Positions 37,429-46,433 of a DNA stretch of 64,000 nt are shown piece after piece. The number at the start of each line of letters is the position of its first letter. Position 1 is the first letter of the stretch. The notes under the pieces were generated by a model. That model saw nothing but the letters and a program-made list of their open reading frames with translations, searched no databases and was not told the origin of the DNA. Source of the stretch: Paucidesulfovibrio sp050251775 (lineage in GTDB: Bacteria > Desulfobacterota > Desulfovibrionia > Desulfovibrionales > Desulfovibrionaceae); assembly GCA_050251775.1 (NCBI GenBank), contig JBFWMD010000004.1:18829-82828 (forward strand), in the 5' to 3' direction. Position numbers and translations under genes: made by a program.

Positions 37429-37713
37429 ATGAAGATCAGCCCAGAAGAGGTGGCCCGCGTGGCCCGTCTGGCCCGTCTGGACCTCCCTGAAGAGAAGATC
37501 GAGCTGTTTTCCGCACAGCTCGGCGACATCCTCGACTACATGGACAAGCTCGGCGAGGTGCGGACCACGGACGTGGAACCGCTCTACAGCCCCGTGGAAC
37601 ACGTCACGGTTCTGCGGCCCGATGAAACGGCCAGGGAATACAGCCGGGAGGAGATCCTCTCCAACGCGCCCGAAACCGACGGAATCCATTTCATCGTTCC
37701 GCGCATCGTCTGA
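37429..37713 (+). CDS. gatC: Asp/Glu-tRNA(Asn/Gln) amidotransferase subunit C
   Basis: 94 residues matching GatC: VARVARLARLDLPEEKIE near the start, ILDYMDKLGEVRTTDVEPLY in the middle and the end segment DGIHFIVPRIV. GatC holds GatA and GatB together in the enzyme that converts Glu-tRNA(Gln) or Asp-tRNA(Asn) to the amidated forms. AAGGAA precedes the ATG. gatA follows by 36 bp; gatB is not in this window. Confidence 0.96.
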   Translation: MKISPEEVARVARLARLDLPEEKIELFSAQLGDILDYMDKLGEVRTTDVEPLYSPVEHVTVLRPDETAREYSREEILSNAPETDGIHFIVPRIV

Positions 37714-37749
37714 CACCCGAACCGCCACCTCTGCCCAACGGAAACGACC

Positions 37750-39210
37750 ATGCCCGAACTCCATCAGAAGACATTGACCGAACTGCGCTCCCTGCTGCTT
37801 GCCGGGGAGGCCACCGCCGAGCAGGCCATGAGCGACTGTCTGGAACGCATCGAGGCCACGGAGCCGCGCGTGCGCGCCCTGCTTGCGGTGCGCGGCGAGG
37901 ACGCCCTGGCCGAGGCCCGTGCCCTGGACCAGGCCGGACCCGATCCGGAAAAACCCCTCTGGGGCGTGCCCGTGGCCATCAAGGACGTGCTCTGCACGCG
38001 GGGCCAGCGTACCACCTGCGGCTCGAAGATCCTTGAGAATTTCACCCCGGTGTTCGATGCCACAGCCGTGGCTCGGCTGCGCGATGCCGGAGCCGTGCTC
38101 ATCGGCAAGACCAACATGGACGAGTTCGCCATGGGCTCGTCCACGGAGAACTCCGCCTATTTCTCGACCCACAACCCCTGGGATCTGGACCGGGTTCCGG
38201 GCGGTTCCTCCGGCGGTTCCGGCGCGTCCGTGGCCGCGCGGCAGTGCCCGGCGGCCCTGGGCACGGATACGGGCGGCTCCATCCGTCTGCCTGCGTCCTT
38301 TTGCGGGCTGGTGGGGCTGAAGCCTACCTACGGTCGCGTCTCCCGGTTCGGCATGGTGGCCTACGGCTCCTCCCTGGACCAGATCGGCCCCATGACCCGC
38401 AGCGTGGAGGATGCGGCCCGGATGCTTGGGGTCATTGCCGGACACGATCGGCGGGACTCCACTTCGGTGGACCGGCCCGTGCCCGACTACGTGGCCGCGC
38501 TTCAGGCGCGTCGCGACCTTTCCGGCCTGCGCATCGGCCTGCCCGAGGAGTACTGGGGCGAGGGCCTGGCGCCCGAGGTGGCCGCACAGTGCGCCGCTGC
38601 CGTGGAAAAGATGCGCGAGCTGGGCGCGACCACCGTGCCCGTGAAGCTTTCCATGACCGAATACGCCATCGCCACCTACTACATCGTGGCCATGGCCGAG
38701 GCCAGCTCCAACCTGGCGCGGTTCGACGGCGTGCGCTACGGCCACCGCAACCGCGAGGCCTCGGAACTCATCGACATGTATACGCGCAGCCGCACCGAGG
38801 GCTTTGGCGACGAGGTGCAGCGCCGGATCATCATCGGGACCTACGTGCTTTCGTCCGGCTACTACGACGCGTATTACCGCAAGGCCGCGCAGGTGCGCCG
38901 CCTGTTGCGCGAGGATTTCCTCAAGGCCTTTGAAAACTGCGAGCTCATTGCCGGGCCGGTCTGCCCGACCACGGCCTTCAAGGTCGGGGACAAGGCTGAC
39001 CCGCTCCAGATGTACCTCATGGACATCTTCACCATTTCCGCGAACCTCGCGGGTCTGCCGGGCATGAGCCTGCCTGTGGGCCTGGGCGCGGATACGGGTA
39101 TGCCTGTGGGCTTGCAGCTCATGGGCCCGGACTTCAGCGAGGAGACCATGCTCGGCGCTGCCCACTGCCTGGAGCAGGCCCTGCCGCCGCTGCCCGCGCC
39201 CGCGCTCTGA
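37750..39210 (+). CDS. gatA: Asp/Glu-tRNA(Asn/Gln) amidotransferase subunit A
   Basis: 486 residues of the amidase-signature family. The Ser-cisSer-Lys triad is present: Lys in VPVAIKDVLC (near 80), GGSSGGSGASVAARQ (near 155) and GTDTGGSIRLPASFCG. GatA releases ammonia from glutamine or asparagine for transfer in GatB. The C-terminal half has GTYVLSSGYYDAYY and AGLPGMSLPVGL, standard for GatA. It lies in an operon with gatC and the LpoA-like gene. Confidence 0.98.
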   Translation: MPELHQKTLTELRSLLLAGEATAEQAMSDCLERIEATEPRVRALLAVRGEDALAEARALDQAGPDPEKPLWGVPVAIKDVLCTRGQRTTCGSKILENFTPVFDATAVARLRDAGAVLIGKTNMDEFAMGSSTENSAYFSTHNPWDLDRVPGGSSGGSGASVAARQCPAALGTDTGGSIRLPASFCGLVGLKPTYGRVSRFGMVAYGSSLDQIGPMTRSVEDAARMLGVIAGHDRRDSTSVDRPVPDYVAALQARRDLSGLRIGLPEEYWGEGLAPEVAAQCAAAVEKMRELGATTVPVKLSMTEYAIATYYIVAMAEASSNLARFDGVRYGHRNREASELIDMYTRSRTEGFGDEVQRRIIIGTYVLSSGYYDAYYRKAAQVRRLLREDFLKAFENCELIAGPVCPTTAFKVGDKADPLQMYLMDIFTISANLAGLPGMSLPVGLGADTGMPVGLQLMGPDFSEETMLGAAHCLEQALPPLPAPAL

Positions 39211-39300
39211 GCCTCGGGCGGAGAGCAGAGGACAATGGCGGCCTGCGCGGTGGAACCGTCGGGTAAGGCGCGGACCTGCGGGCCGGACGCCGGAGGAGCG

Positions 39301-39867
39301 ATGCGAAACGGGAATACCGGAAGGGGAGAGGGCGTGCGGCCCCAGGCGTTGGCCCTGGGCGGTCTTTGTCTCGGAGCGGCGCTCATGGTGAGCGTAGCCA
39401 GCGCTTCCCCTGCCCGTGCGGATGCGGCCGGTCCCCTGTTCATCGCGGTCTTCCTCGATGTGGCCCTGTTCTCCTGGGGCGAATGCCTGGCCGTGCTGGT
39501 GGAATGGATTTATCTGCGCATCTGGATCAAGGGATTGTCCACGGGCCGGGCACTGTGGTGGTCGGTGTTGATCAATGCGCTGTCCTCCGTGCTGGGCATG
39601 CTCCTGCTCCTGGCTCTGCTGCCGCTGTTTCCGGAAATGCTCGCGGACCGGCCCGACATGCATGAGACCAGCTTGCACATGTGGCTGACCTTGGGACTGG
39701 CACTGAGCTGGCTGCTCAGCGTGGTAACGGAACGGATGTTGCTGGAATGGCTGGCCCGCCGGCGTGAGCTTCCGCTGCGGAATTCCTGGCGACACTGCAT
39801 GGCGTTCAACGCGTTGAGCTACGCGGGGCTGGTGGCCCTGGCTGTCTGGCTGCTATATCTTATCTGA
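39301..39867 (+). CDS. membrane protein of unknown function with signal-like N-terminus
   Basis: 188 residues. An N-terminal hydrophobic segment with a possible cleavage site (ALMVSVASASPARA) is followed by four more hydrophobic stretches near residues 45-65, 80-105, 120-145 and 165-188. No known motif. GGAGGAGC immediately before the ATG at 39301 decides the start. mnmA starts 15 bp after its stop, so they are probably co-transcribed. Function unknown. Confidence 0.65.
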   Translation: MRNGNTGRGEGVRPQALALGGLCLGAALMVSVASASPARADAAGPLFIAVFLDVALFSWGECLAVLVEWIYLRIWIKGLSTGRALWWSVLINALSSVLGMLLLLALLPLFPEMLADRPDMHETSLHMWLTLGLALSWLLSVVTERMLLEWLARRRELPLRNSWRHCMAFNALSYAGLVALAVWLLYLI

Positions 39868-39882
39868 GTACCAGGGAGATCG

Positions 39883-40992
39883 ATGCGTTCAAGCGATGCG
39901 AGGCGTGTGGCCGTCGCAGTGAGCGGCGGCATGGACAGCCTGCTGGCTCTGGCGCTGCTCAAGGAGCAGGGGCACGATGTGCTGGCCGTCCATGGTCTGT
40001 TTCTGCCCGACGCCCGTGCGGATTCCCCGGCTGTGCTGGGGATCGCGGACCGCTGTGCGGAATTGGGCGTGGAATTTCGGGTGTTGGATCTGCGCCGGGA
40101 GTTCCGGGCTCGCGTGACCGATGTCTTTGCCGGCGAATACCGCGCGGGGCGCACGCCCAACCCCTGTGCGCTCTGCAATCCGCGCATCAAGTTCGGTGCG
40201 CTTTTTGACGCGGCCCGCGCGTTCGGAGCCGGAGCCGTGGCCACGGGCCATTACGCCCGGCTGGACCCGGCCATGGAATACGTTTCCGGTCCGCTGCTCC
40301 TGCGCGGCGTGGATCCGGTCAAGGACCAGAGCTATTTTTTGGCCTTGCTTCCTCCGGAGGTGCTTCGGCAGACCCTCTTTCCCCTGGGCGGGCTGTGCAA
40401 GCGCGATGTGCCCGCTGAACTGGCCCTGCGTGGTCTGACCCCGCCCCTGTCGGGCGAGAGCCAGGAAATTTGCTTCATTCCCGATGACGATTACCGGGCC
40501 TGGCTCCTGGCCAATGCGCCGGATCTGCCCGGAGGTGGGCCCATGCTGGTGCGCGGGGTGGACGGGAGCAAACGGGAAGTGGGCAGGCACGACGGCCTCT
40601 GGCGTCACACCCAGGGACAGCGGCGCGGATTGGGCGTGGCCTGGAGCGAACCGCTCTATGTCCTGGAAAAGGATACGGCGCGCAACGCCTTGATTCTGGG
40701 AACGCGGGAGCAGGGACTTTGCACGACCTGCGAAACGGGCCGGGCGAATCTGTTCGTGGCTGCGGAGAAGTGGCCGGAGAGGCTTCTGGCCCAGACCCGC
40801 TACCGCCAGAACGCGGAGCCGGTGCAGGCCTGTCTGGTGGCGGGTCGTTTGCGGCTTCGGTTTTTGCAGCCGCATGACCGCCCCGCCCCCGGTCAGGTGG
40901 CCGCGCTCTATGACGAGCAGGGCCGCGTACTGGCCGGGGGGGTGCTGGAGCGTGTCTGGGATCAGGGCCGCGCTGCGGCAACGGGGCGTTGA
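39883..40992 (+). CDS. mnmA: tRNA-specific 2-thiouridylase
   Basis: 369 residues. PP-loop SGGMDSL near residue 15 (most MnmA have SGGVDSS), the first catalytic Cys in NPCALCNPRIKFG (about 96) and the second in SQEICFIPDDDY (about 205), which together make the persulfide/disulfide chemistry of 2-thiolation of U34. HTQGQRRGLGVAW corresponds to the usual IGQRKGLG segment. The C-terminal beta-barrel is present. It needs a sulfur donor encoded elsewhere. The Met-Leu change in the PP-loop is unusual but conservative. Confidence 0.92.
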   Translation: MRSSDARRVAVAVSGGMDSLLALALLKEQGHDVLAVHGLFLPDARADSPAVLGIADRCAELGVEFRVLDLRREFRARVTDVFAGEYRAGRTPNPCALCNPRIKFGALFDAARAFGAGAVATGHYARLDPAMEYVSGPLLLRGVDPVKDQSYFLALLPPEVLRQTLFPLGGLCKRDVPAELALRGLTPPLSGESQEICFIPDDDYRAWLLANAPDLPGGGPMLVRGVDGSKREVGRHDGLWRHTQGQRRGLGVAWSEPLYVLEKDTARNALILGTREQGLCTTCETGRANLFVAAEKWPERLLAQTRYRQNAEPVQACLVAGRLRLRFLQPHDRPAPGQVAALYDEQGRVLAGGVLERVWDQGRAAATGR

Positions 40993-41006
40993 AGCCGGTT
41001 CCGTAG

Positions 41007-41519
41007 CTACTTGTCCATGATCAGCATGCGGGTCCGGCGGTCTTCGACCTGCTGTTCGGCCGCTCCCCGCTGGTAGGTGTTTTCCATGCGGCGGATGACC
41101 TCGTCCGCTGTCAGGTTGCGCACGGAAGCCCGCTGGGCGTCCAGCCGGATGATTTCACCGAGCTTGGTCTTGTTGTAGGGGCGGTAATTCATGAGCTTTT
41201 CCAGCGCGCCGCCAGGGCCGGACCTGCCGATTTCGGTCAGGGCCAGATAGAACTGGGCTTCCGGGTCGTCCGGCAGAATCTGCAAGGCTTCGCTCAGCCG
41301 CGCCGTTGCCTCGGTGTATTCGCCGTTGTGGATCAGGGCCTTGCCGAGCTTGATGCGTGTTCGGGCTGAATCGGGATTTTCAGCCAAAGCCTGCTTGTAG
41401 AGCGCCACGGACTGGGCCGGGTCGCTGGAGGCCATGGAAGCCTGTGTCCGGGTGGAGCAGGCGCTCAGGGCCAGCAGTAGCAACATCAAAGAAACAAAGA
41501 GTTTCGTTGTACTGTTCAT
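41007..41519 (-). CDS. TPR-containing lipoprotein
   Basis: 170 residues. A lipoprotein signal (hydrophobic LFVSLMLLLLALSAC with the lipobox at Cys near residue 21) is followed by two TPR-like units (about residues 35-105, with SVALYKQALAENPDSARTRI and ATARLSEALQILPDD). The C-terminal third is charged and of unknown function. AGGAGG lies seven bases before the ATG at 41519. It converges with mnmA with only 14 bp between stops and is divergent from mtaB. Confidence 0.8.
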   Translation of the reverse strand: MNSTTKLFVSLMLLLLALSACSTRTQASMASSDPAQSVALYKQALAENPDSARTRIKLGKALIHNGEYTEATARLSEALQILPDDPEAQFYLALTEIGRSGPGGALEKLMNYRPYNKTKLGEIIRLDAQRASVRNLTADEVIRRMENTYQRGAAEQQVEDRRTRMLIMDK

Positions 41520-41612
41520 GGCGTGCCTCCTGGGCATGCGGGGTTCCAGGATCAATGATCCTGTGCTATCCCTGAATGATAGATCGTCCGCGAGAAAAGT
41601 AAAGAGCCTTCG

Positions 41613-42896
41613 ATGCAAAATGAAAAGAGACGGATGTTCGCGGCCACACTGGGCTGCAAGATCAATCAATATGAAACCCAGGCCATTGCCGAGGCCTGGC
41701 GGGGCGGCGGCTGGGAGTCGGCAGAGAGCGCAGCGGAAGCGGACGTGATTTTGGTGAATTCCTGTGCGGTCACGGCCAAGGCTGTGGCGGATCTGCGCAA
41801 GACCGTGCGCCGCCTGAACCGCGAAAATCCCGACGCCGGAATCATCGTCACAGGGTGCGCCGCCCAGATTCTACGCGAGGAGCTGGCCGAACTACCGGGC
41901 GTGGTCCGGGTGGTCCCCCAGGAAGACAAGGCCGAACTGCTCCGGCCCCATGCCGCGAGCTTCTCCATCAGCGACTATCCGCGCGCCCGGGCCGTGGTCA
42001 TGGTCCAGGACGGCTGTTCCCACGGCTGCACCTATTGCATCGTGCCCCTGACGCGCGGTCCCTCCCGCAGTCGGGAACCTTCTGAAATATTGGACGAAGC
42101 CGAGCAATTGCTGGACAAGGGCTTTCATGAGCTAATCCTCAGCGGGGTCAACCTGCGGCAGTTCGGACGCGACCTTGCTCCCGGCCCCTTGGGCAATGCG
42201 CTTGATTTCTGGGATCTGTTGTGCCTGCTGGAAGAGCGGTTGGCACGTTTCGCGGGCCGGGCGCGGCTGCGGCTCTCCTCGGTGGAGCCAGGGCAACTGG
42301 GCGACAAGGCCCTGGAAGTGCTGGGGGGTTCGCGTCTGGCCTGTCCGCATCTGCATCTTTCCCTTCAGGCCGGCGATCCCGAGGTGCTGCGGCGCATGGG
42401 CCGGGGGCATTACCGGGCGGAGCAGGCCGAGGATTTTCTGGAAAAGCTGGCCGCATCCTGGCCAATTTTTGGATTGGGCGCGGATCTGCTCACGGGATTT
42501 CCCGGCGAAACAGAGGCGCAATTTGAGAATACCCTGGATTTTTGCCGCCGCCTGCCCCTTTCCTACGCCCATGTTTTCCCGTACTCTTCCAGGCCCGGAA
42601 CCCCGGCCGCGCGCATGAAAGACAAGGTCCCAGCCGAGGAAAAGAAGCGTCGTGCCGCGCTGTTGCGCGGCTTGGCCGACGAAAAGAAAAGCGCTTTCCT
42701 TCAACGGGTTGCCGGGCTGGAGCGCGTGGATGTGCTTGTGCAGGACACCAGGGGCAACGGGGTCTGCGCGCAGTACGCACCCTGCCGTTTTACCCGGCCC
42801 GGTCCGGGTATTGTTGCACGGAAATTGGTTCCGGCGCGGCCCGTGGGCGTGCGACGCGGGGTGGTCCTTGTGGAACCGCTAGAAGGGTTCGATTGA
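41613..42896 (+). CDS. mtaB: MtaB-type radical SAM tRNA methylthiotransferase
   Basis: 427 residues. The N-terminal UPF0004 domain starts with ATLGCKINQYET, the form typical of MtaB (t6A to ms2t6A at tRNA position 37), and has the further Cys in NSCAVT and TGCAAQ for the auxiliary cluster. The radical SAM motif is CSHGCTYC (Cys at about 135-142). A short C-terminal TRAM-like region follows (VDVLVQDTRGNG). Assignment to MtaB rather than MiaB or RimO rests on the N-terminal signature. The first gene of the plus-strand run that continues with yicC 93 bp on. Confidence 0.88.
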   Translation: MQNEKRRMFAATLGCKINQYETQAIAEAWRGGGWESAESAAEADVILVNSCAVTAKAVADLRKTVRRLNRENPDAGIIVTGCAAQILREELAELPGVVRVVPQEDKAELLRPHAASFSISDYPRARAVVMVQDGCSHGCTYCIVPLTRGPSRSREPSEILDEAEQLLDKGFHELILSGVNLRQFGRDLAPGPLGNALDFWDLLCLLEERLARFAGRARLRLSSVEPGQLGDKALEVLGGSRLACPHLHLSLQAGDPEVLRRMGRGHYRAEQAEDFLEKLAASWPIFGLGADLLTGFPGETEAQFENTLDFCRRLPLSYAHVFPYSSRPGTPAARMKDKVPAEEKKRRAALLRGLADEKKSAFLQRVAGLERVDVLVQDTRGNGVCAQYAPCRFTRPGPGIVARKLVPARPVGVRRGVVLVEPLEGFD

Positions 42897-42989
42897 TGTT
42901 GTTTTAATCAATGTGATTGAATTTCATGATGTTGAATAAGCGATAAATTCATCAAAACACCCGGCGCGTCCTTGCGCCAAGGAGTGCAT

Positions 42990-43871
42990 ATGCCCGTGAG
43001 CATGACAGGTTATGGCCGGAGCGAAGGCGGCGGAGACGGCTTCAGTTTCGTCTGGGAATTGCGCAGCGTCAATGGCCGCTTTCTGGACGTGAAGTGGAAG
43101 CTGCCTCCGTCCATGCGCTGCAAGGAGCAGGAATGGGAGAAGCTGCTCCGGTCCGTGGGGTCACGGGGCCGGGTCGAAGCCAGCCTGAACCTGGAAGTGG
43201 CTTCGCCCGAGTTGCTCGGCGTGCAGCTCAACGTTCCCCAGGTCCGGGCCATGATTGAGCAGGTCCAGGCTCTGGCCCAGGGCTATGGCGAGGTCTTCAG
43301 CCCGGATTTCAACCGCTTCCTGTCCATTCCCGCGCTCTGGCGGGACAACTCCTCGGAACCGGACCCCAACCTGGCCGCCGAGCTGGAAAAGGGACTCGCG
43401 GCCTGTGTGGCGGACTGGCAGCGCAGCCGGGAGGCCGAGGGCAGGGCCCTGGTGGCGGACCTGCTGGCGCGGATCGAGGTTCTGGGTGGCCTGAGTGCGC
43501 GCATTGCCGAGCGCGTGCCCTTGGTGCTCACGGAGAAGCGCGAAGCCCTGATCCGGCGCGTGCGCGAAATGTTGGAGGCCTCGGAAGCGGTTTTCAACGA
43601 GGAGCGCATGCTCCAGGAAGTGGCCATCCTTACGGACCGGTTGGATGTGTCCGAGGAGCTGACGCGGCTGGCCGAGCACCTCAAGCGCATGGCCGAAGTG
43701 CTCGGGCGCGACGGGGATGTGGGCAAGCGGCTTGATTTCCTGCTCCAGGAGACCTTCCGCGAGATCAATACCTGCGGCAACAAGGCACAGGATACCGAAG
43801 CCAGCCGTCTTGCCGTGGATTTCAAAGCCGAGCTTGAGAAGTGCCGCGAGCAGGTGCAAAACATCGAGTAG
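42990..43871 (+). CDS. yicC: YicC-family endoribonuclease
   Basis: 293 residues. MPVSMTGYGRSE at the N-terminus, SVNGRFLDVKWKLP, and the C-terminal DUF1732 block with RLDFLLQETFREINT and GNKAQD are all diagnostic. YicC proteins are endoribonucleases involved in RNA turnover. AAGGAG lies six bases before the ATG. Upstream (42897-42985) is an AT-rich 90-bp gap that probably carries the promoter. remA-like, gmk and pyrF follow without gaps. Confidence 0.93.
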   Translation: MPVSMTGYGRSEGGGDGFSFVWELRSVNGRFLDVKWKLPPSMRCKEQEWEKLLRSVGSRGRVEASLNLEVASPELLGVQLNVPQVRAMIEQVQALAQGYGEVFSPDFNRFLSIPALWRDNSSEPDPNLAAELEKGLAACVADWQRSREAEGRALVADLLARIEVLGGLSARIAERVPLVLTEKREALIRRVREMLEASEAVFNEERMLQEVAILTDRLDVSEELTRLAEHLKRMAEVLGRDGDVGKRLDFLLQETFREINTCGNKAQDTEASRLAVDFKAELEKCREQVQNIE

Positions 43872-43878
43872 GGTCGGT

Positions 43879-44151
43879 ATGCAGAACATTTCCGCAAAGC
43901 AACGGCTGCTGAACATCGGTTTTGGCAACTTCGTGGTCACGAGCCGGGTCATCGCCATCGTCAACCCCGCATCCTCGCCCATGCGGCGGCTGCGTGAGGA
44001 TGCGCGCCAGGAGGGGCGGCTCATCGACGCCACCCAGGGCCGCAAGACCCGCTCCATTATCGTTACGGATTCCAACCACGTGATTCTTTCCGCCATCCAG
44101 GCCGAGACTGTGGGCCAGAGGTTCATCGCGGAGGAGACGGTCAATGAGTAG
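43879..44151 (+). CDS. DUF370/RemA-like regulator
   Basis: 90 residues matching the DUF370 family: LLNIGFGNFVVTSRVIAIV at the N-terminus, then SSPMRRLREDARQEGRLIDAT and RSIIVTDSNHVILSA. RemA in Bacillus subtilis is a DNA-binding activator of matrix genes; in most bacteria the gene lies, as here, between yicC and gmk and its role is not established. It starts seven bases after yicC and overlaps gmk by eight. Confidence 0.92.
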   Translation: MQNISAKQRLLNIGFGNFVVTSRVIAIVNPASSPMRRLREDARQEGRLIDATQGRKTRSIIVTDSNHVILSAIQAETVGQRFIAEETVNE

Positions 44152-44818
44152 CCTCGCCACAGACCACTCGGGCGGCCCTGGAGCCGCGCCGGAAGCGGGG
44201 CGTCTGGGCCTCGTGCTGGTCATCTGTGCGCCTTCGGGCACGGGCAAGAGCACACTGGTCCGCCGCCTGGTGCGGGAATTTCCGCGCTTCGCCTTTTCCG
44301 TTTCCTGCACCACGCGCGCGCCGCGCGGCCAGGAACAGGACGGCGTGGACTACCATTTCCTCCCCAAGGAGGAATTCCTCGCCCGGCGTGATCTGGGGGA
44401 GTTCGCGGAATGGGCCGAGGTTCACGGCAACTACTACGGCACGCCGCTGGCCCCTCTGCGCAATGAGTTGGACCAGGGACGCGACGTGCTTTTCGACATC
44501 GACGTGCAGGGCGCGATGCAGCTCAAACGCAGCTTTCCGGACGGGCTTTATGTGTTTTTGCTTCCACCCTCGCGCGCCGAACTGGAACGCCGCCTGCGTG
44601 GTCGGGGCACGGACGCCGAGGAGGCCATCCGGCGTCGCCTTGCCGGGGCCGCCAAGGAAATGCGTGCCGCTTCGGAGTTCGACCACTGGATCGTGAACGA
44701 CGACCTGGACAGGGCCTACGAGGAACTGCGTGCCGTGTATCTCGCGGGGCGGAGCAAGCCCGTATTCCTGCCGGGGCTGCTGCGGGGCATCCTGCAAAGC
44801 TTCGAGGAGGAGCAATGA
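44144..44818 (+). CDS. gmk: guanylate kinase
   Basis: 224 residues; GMP + ATP to GDP + ADP. P-loop APSGTGKST (about residues 26-34), the GMP-binding stretch SVSCTTRAPRGQEQDGVDYHF, and DIDVQGAMQLK. The N-terminus is about 15 residues longer than usual (SSLATDHSGG ...). Its stop overlaps the pyrF start (ATGA), so purine and pyrimidine nucleotide genes are translationally coupled here. Confidence 0.97.
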   Translation: MSSLATDHSGGPGAAPEAGRLGLVLVICAPSGTGKSTLVRRLVREFPRFAFSVSCTTRAPRGQEQDGVDYHFLPKEEFLARRDLGEFAEWAEVHGNYYGTPLAPLRNELDQGRDVLFDIDVQGAMQLKRSFPDGLYVFLLPPSRAELERRLRGRGTDAEEAIRRRLAGAAKEMRAASEFDHWIVNDDLDRAYEELRAVYLAGRSKPVFLPGLLRGILQSFEEEQ

Positions 44819-45519
44819 GCGAACTGGTGGTGGCCCTGGACTTTCCGGATGCGACCGCGGCTGTGGTCATGGCGGAGCGGCTGAGGGGAGTCGCGCCCTG
44901 GGTCAAGGTGGGGCTGGAGCTGTTCACGGCGGAAGGCCCCGGCGTGGTCGAGAAGTTGAAGAAGCTTGATTTCAGGGTTTTTTTAGATCTTAAATTTTTC
45001 GATATTCCTAATACTGTGCGCGGGGCGGTGCGCAGCGCGGGCCGTGCGGGCGCGGACATGTGCAACATCCATGTGCTCGGCGGGGCGCGCATGGCCGAGG
45101 CCGCGCTGGCCGGGCGCGCGGAGTCCAGGCCGGAAATGCTGCTCTTCGGCGTGACCCTGCTCACGAGCATGACCGAAGCGGACCTGCCCCTGGAAACCTG
45201 CGGAATAAAAGGGCCGGAATTGGCGCAACGCCTTGCGGTAAGCGCGAAAGCGTATTATTTGGATGGCGTGGTCTGTTCCGGGTTGGAGGTGGCGGGCATC
45301 AAGGCCGCGACCGCGGGCGGCTTGTTTTGCCTGACACCGGGCATCCGTCCCGGCGGAGCGGAGCGCTCGGACCAGCGCCGGGTGGTCACGCCCGCAGAGG
45401 CCGTGCGGTCCGGCGCGGATTATCTGGTGGTCGGTCGGCCCATTACGGGCTCCGCACATCCCGACCGCGCCGCCGAGGCCATCCAAATTGAAATGCATCG
45501 GGCCGCACGCGAGATATAA
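44815..45519 (+). CDS. pyrF: orotidine 5'-phosphate decarboxylase
   Basis: 234 residues; converts OMP to UMP. The catalytic DLKFFDIPNT (Asp-Lys-Asp, about residues 58-67), VKVGLELF near residue 30 and the phosphate-binding VVGRPITG near the C-terminus are intact. The codons over the active site (44962-45017) are strikingly AT-rich compared with the rest, and include an in-register T TTT TTA heptamer at 44979-44985; a -1 slip there would stop at TAA (44991-44993). It overlaps gmk by four bases and is followed by a TPR gene after nine bases. Confidence 0.97.
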   Translation: MSELVVALDFPDATAAVVMAERLRGVAPWVKVGLELFTAEGPGVVEKLKKLDFRVFLDLKFFDIPNTVRGAVRSAGRAGADMCNIHVLGGARMAEAALAGRAESRPEMLLFGVTLLTSMTEADLPLETCGIKGPELAQRLAVSAKAYYLDGVVCSGLEVAGIKAATAGGLFCLTPGIRPGGAERSDQRRVVTPAEAVRSGADYLVVGRPITGSAHPDRAAEAIQIEMHRAAREI

Positions 45520-45527
45520 GGAGACGC

Positions 45528-46433
45528 ATGAGCGATCCGCAGTTCCAAAACAAGAATGCCGGGCCAGCCCGCGGCAAGGTGGAAGGTGTTGGTCGCGACA
45601 GGATCAAGGGCGTCTTCTCCACCCAGACCGTGGAAAAGGTCGGCACGGGAACCACCCAGCGCAAGGCCATCCAGAAAACTTACTGGTTTTGCGAGGAGGG
45701 GCGGGACGATGTGGTTCAGGTGCAACCCCTGAACAAAAATTACGTGCCTTCCGGCCCCAGCCGCCCTGTGGCCAAGGAGGAATTTCTCGGCAAGTTCAAT
45801 CCCGAGCCGGAACTCTACGTCCAGACGGTCTATCCCAAGATGCTGGAACTGGAGAACACCATCAAGCGCGGGGAGGACCACCGCGAGGCCGGACGGGTTT
45901 ACTCCGCCGAATTGGAGTTCAAGGAAGCCACCAATGTGGACGAGGAGAACGTCCGCGCCAACTTCGGCCTCGGGCTGACCTACCTGGACCGGGGCGATGC
46001 GGTCAGGGCCAACGACATTTTTGAGCGGCTCGTGAACCTGGATGCGGCCTTCAGCCAGGAGCACAAGCATCTTTTCAACGACTTCGGCATCAACCTGCGC
46101 AAGAATCGGATGCTGGAGCAGGCCCTGGAATACTACCGCCGCGCCGAGCGGCTGGAGACCCGCGATGAGAATCTCTTCCACAACATCGCCAGGGTCTATT
46201 TCGAAATCGGCGACCTCGAACATTGCGTCGAGTATCTGCGGCGCGCGCTTGAGCTCAATCCCGACATGGAAGAGGCCAAGCTTTTCGTGGAATATCTCAA
46301 AAAGCACGGATACCTCACAGTGCGTCCCGACGGAACCGAGGAGATCAACCCCCATCCGGACGGCCAGGACGCCGGATCGAGAAAGCGAGGCCAAGGGCAG
46401 CCCATTGATGTGGACGGAGGCGCGAAATTCTGA
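45528..46433 (+). CDS. TPR-repeat protein
   Basis: 301 residues, no signal peptide. After a basic/polar N-terminal region of about 100 residues (with QKTYWFCEEG) come TPR-like units: about 120-155 (REAGRVYSAELEFKEA), 155-190, 195-225 (EQALEYYRRAERLETRD) and 228-265 (LEHCVEYLRRALELNPD). TPRs mediate protein contacts; the partner is unknown. The TGA overlaps the ATG of the HDOD gene by one base, so the two are co-translated. Confidence 0.85.
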   Translation: MSDPQFQNKNAGPARGKVEGVGRDRIKGVFSTQTVEKVGTGTTQRKAIQKTYWFCEEGRDDVVQVQPLNKNYVPSGPSRPVAKEEFLGKFNPEPELYVQTVYPKMLELENTIKRGEDHREAGRVYSAELEFKEATNVDEENVRANFGLGLTYLDRGDAVRANDIFERLVNLDAAFSQEHKHLFNDFGINLRKNRMLEQALEYYRRAERLETRDENLFHNIARVYFEIGDLEHCVEYLRRALELNPDMEEAKLFVEYLKKHGYLTVRPDGTEEINPHPDGQDAGSRKRGQGQPIDVDGGAKF

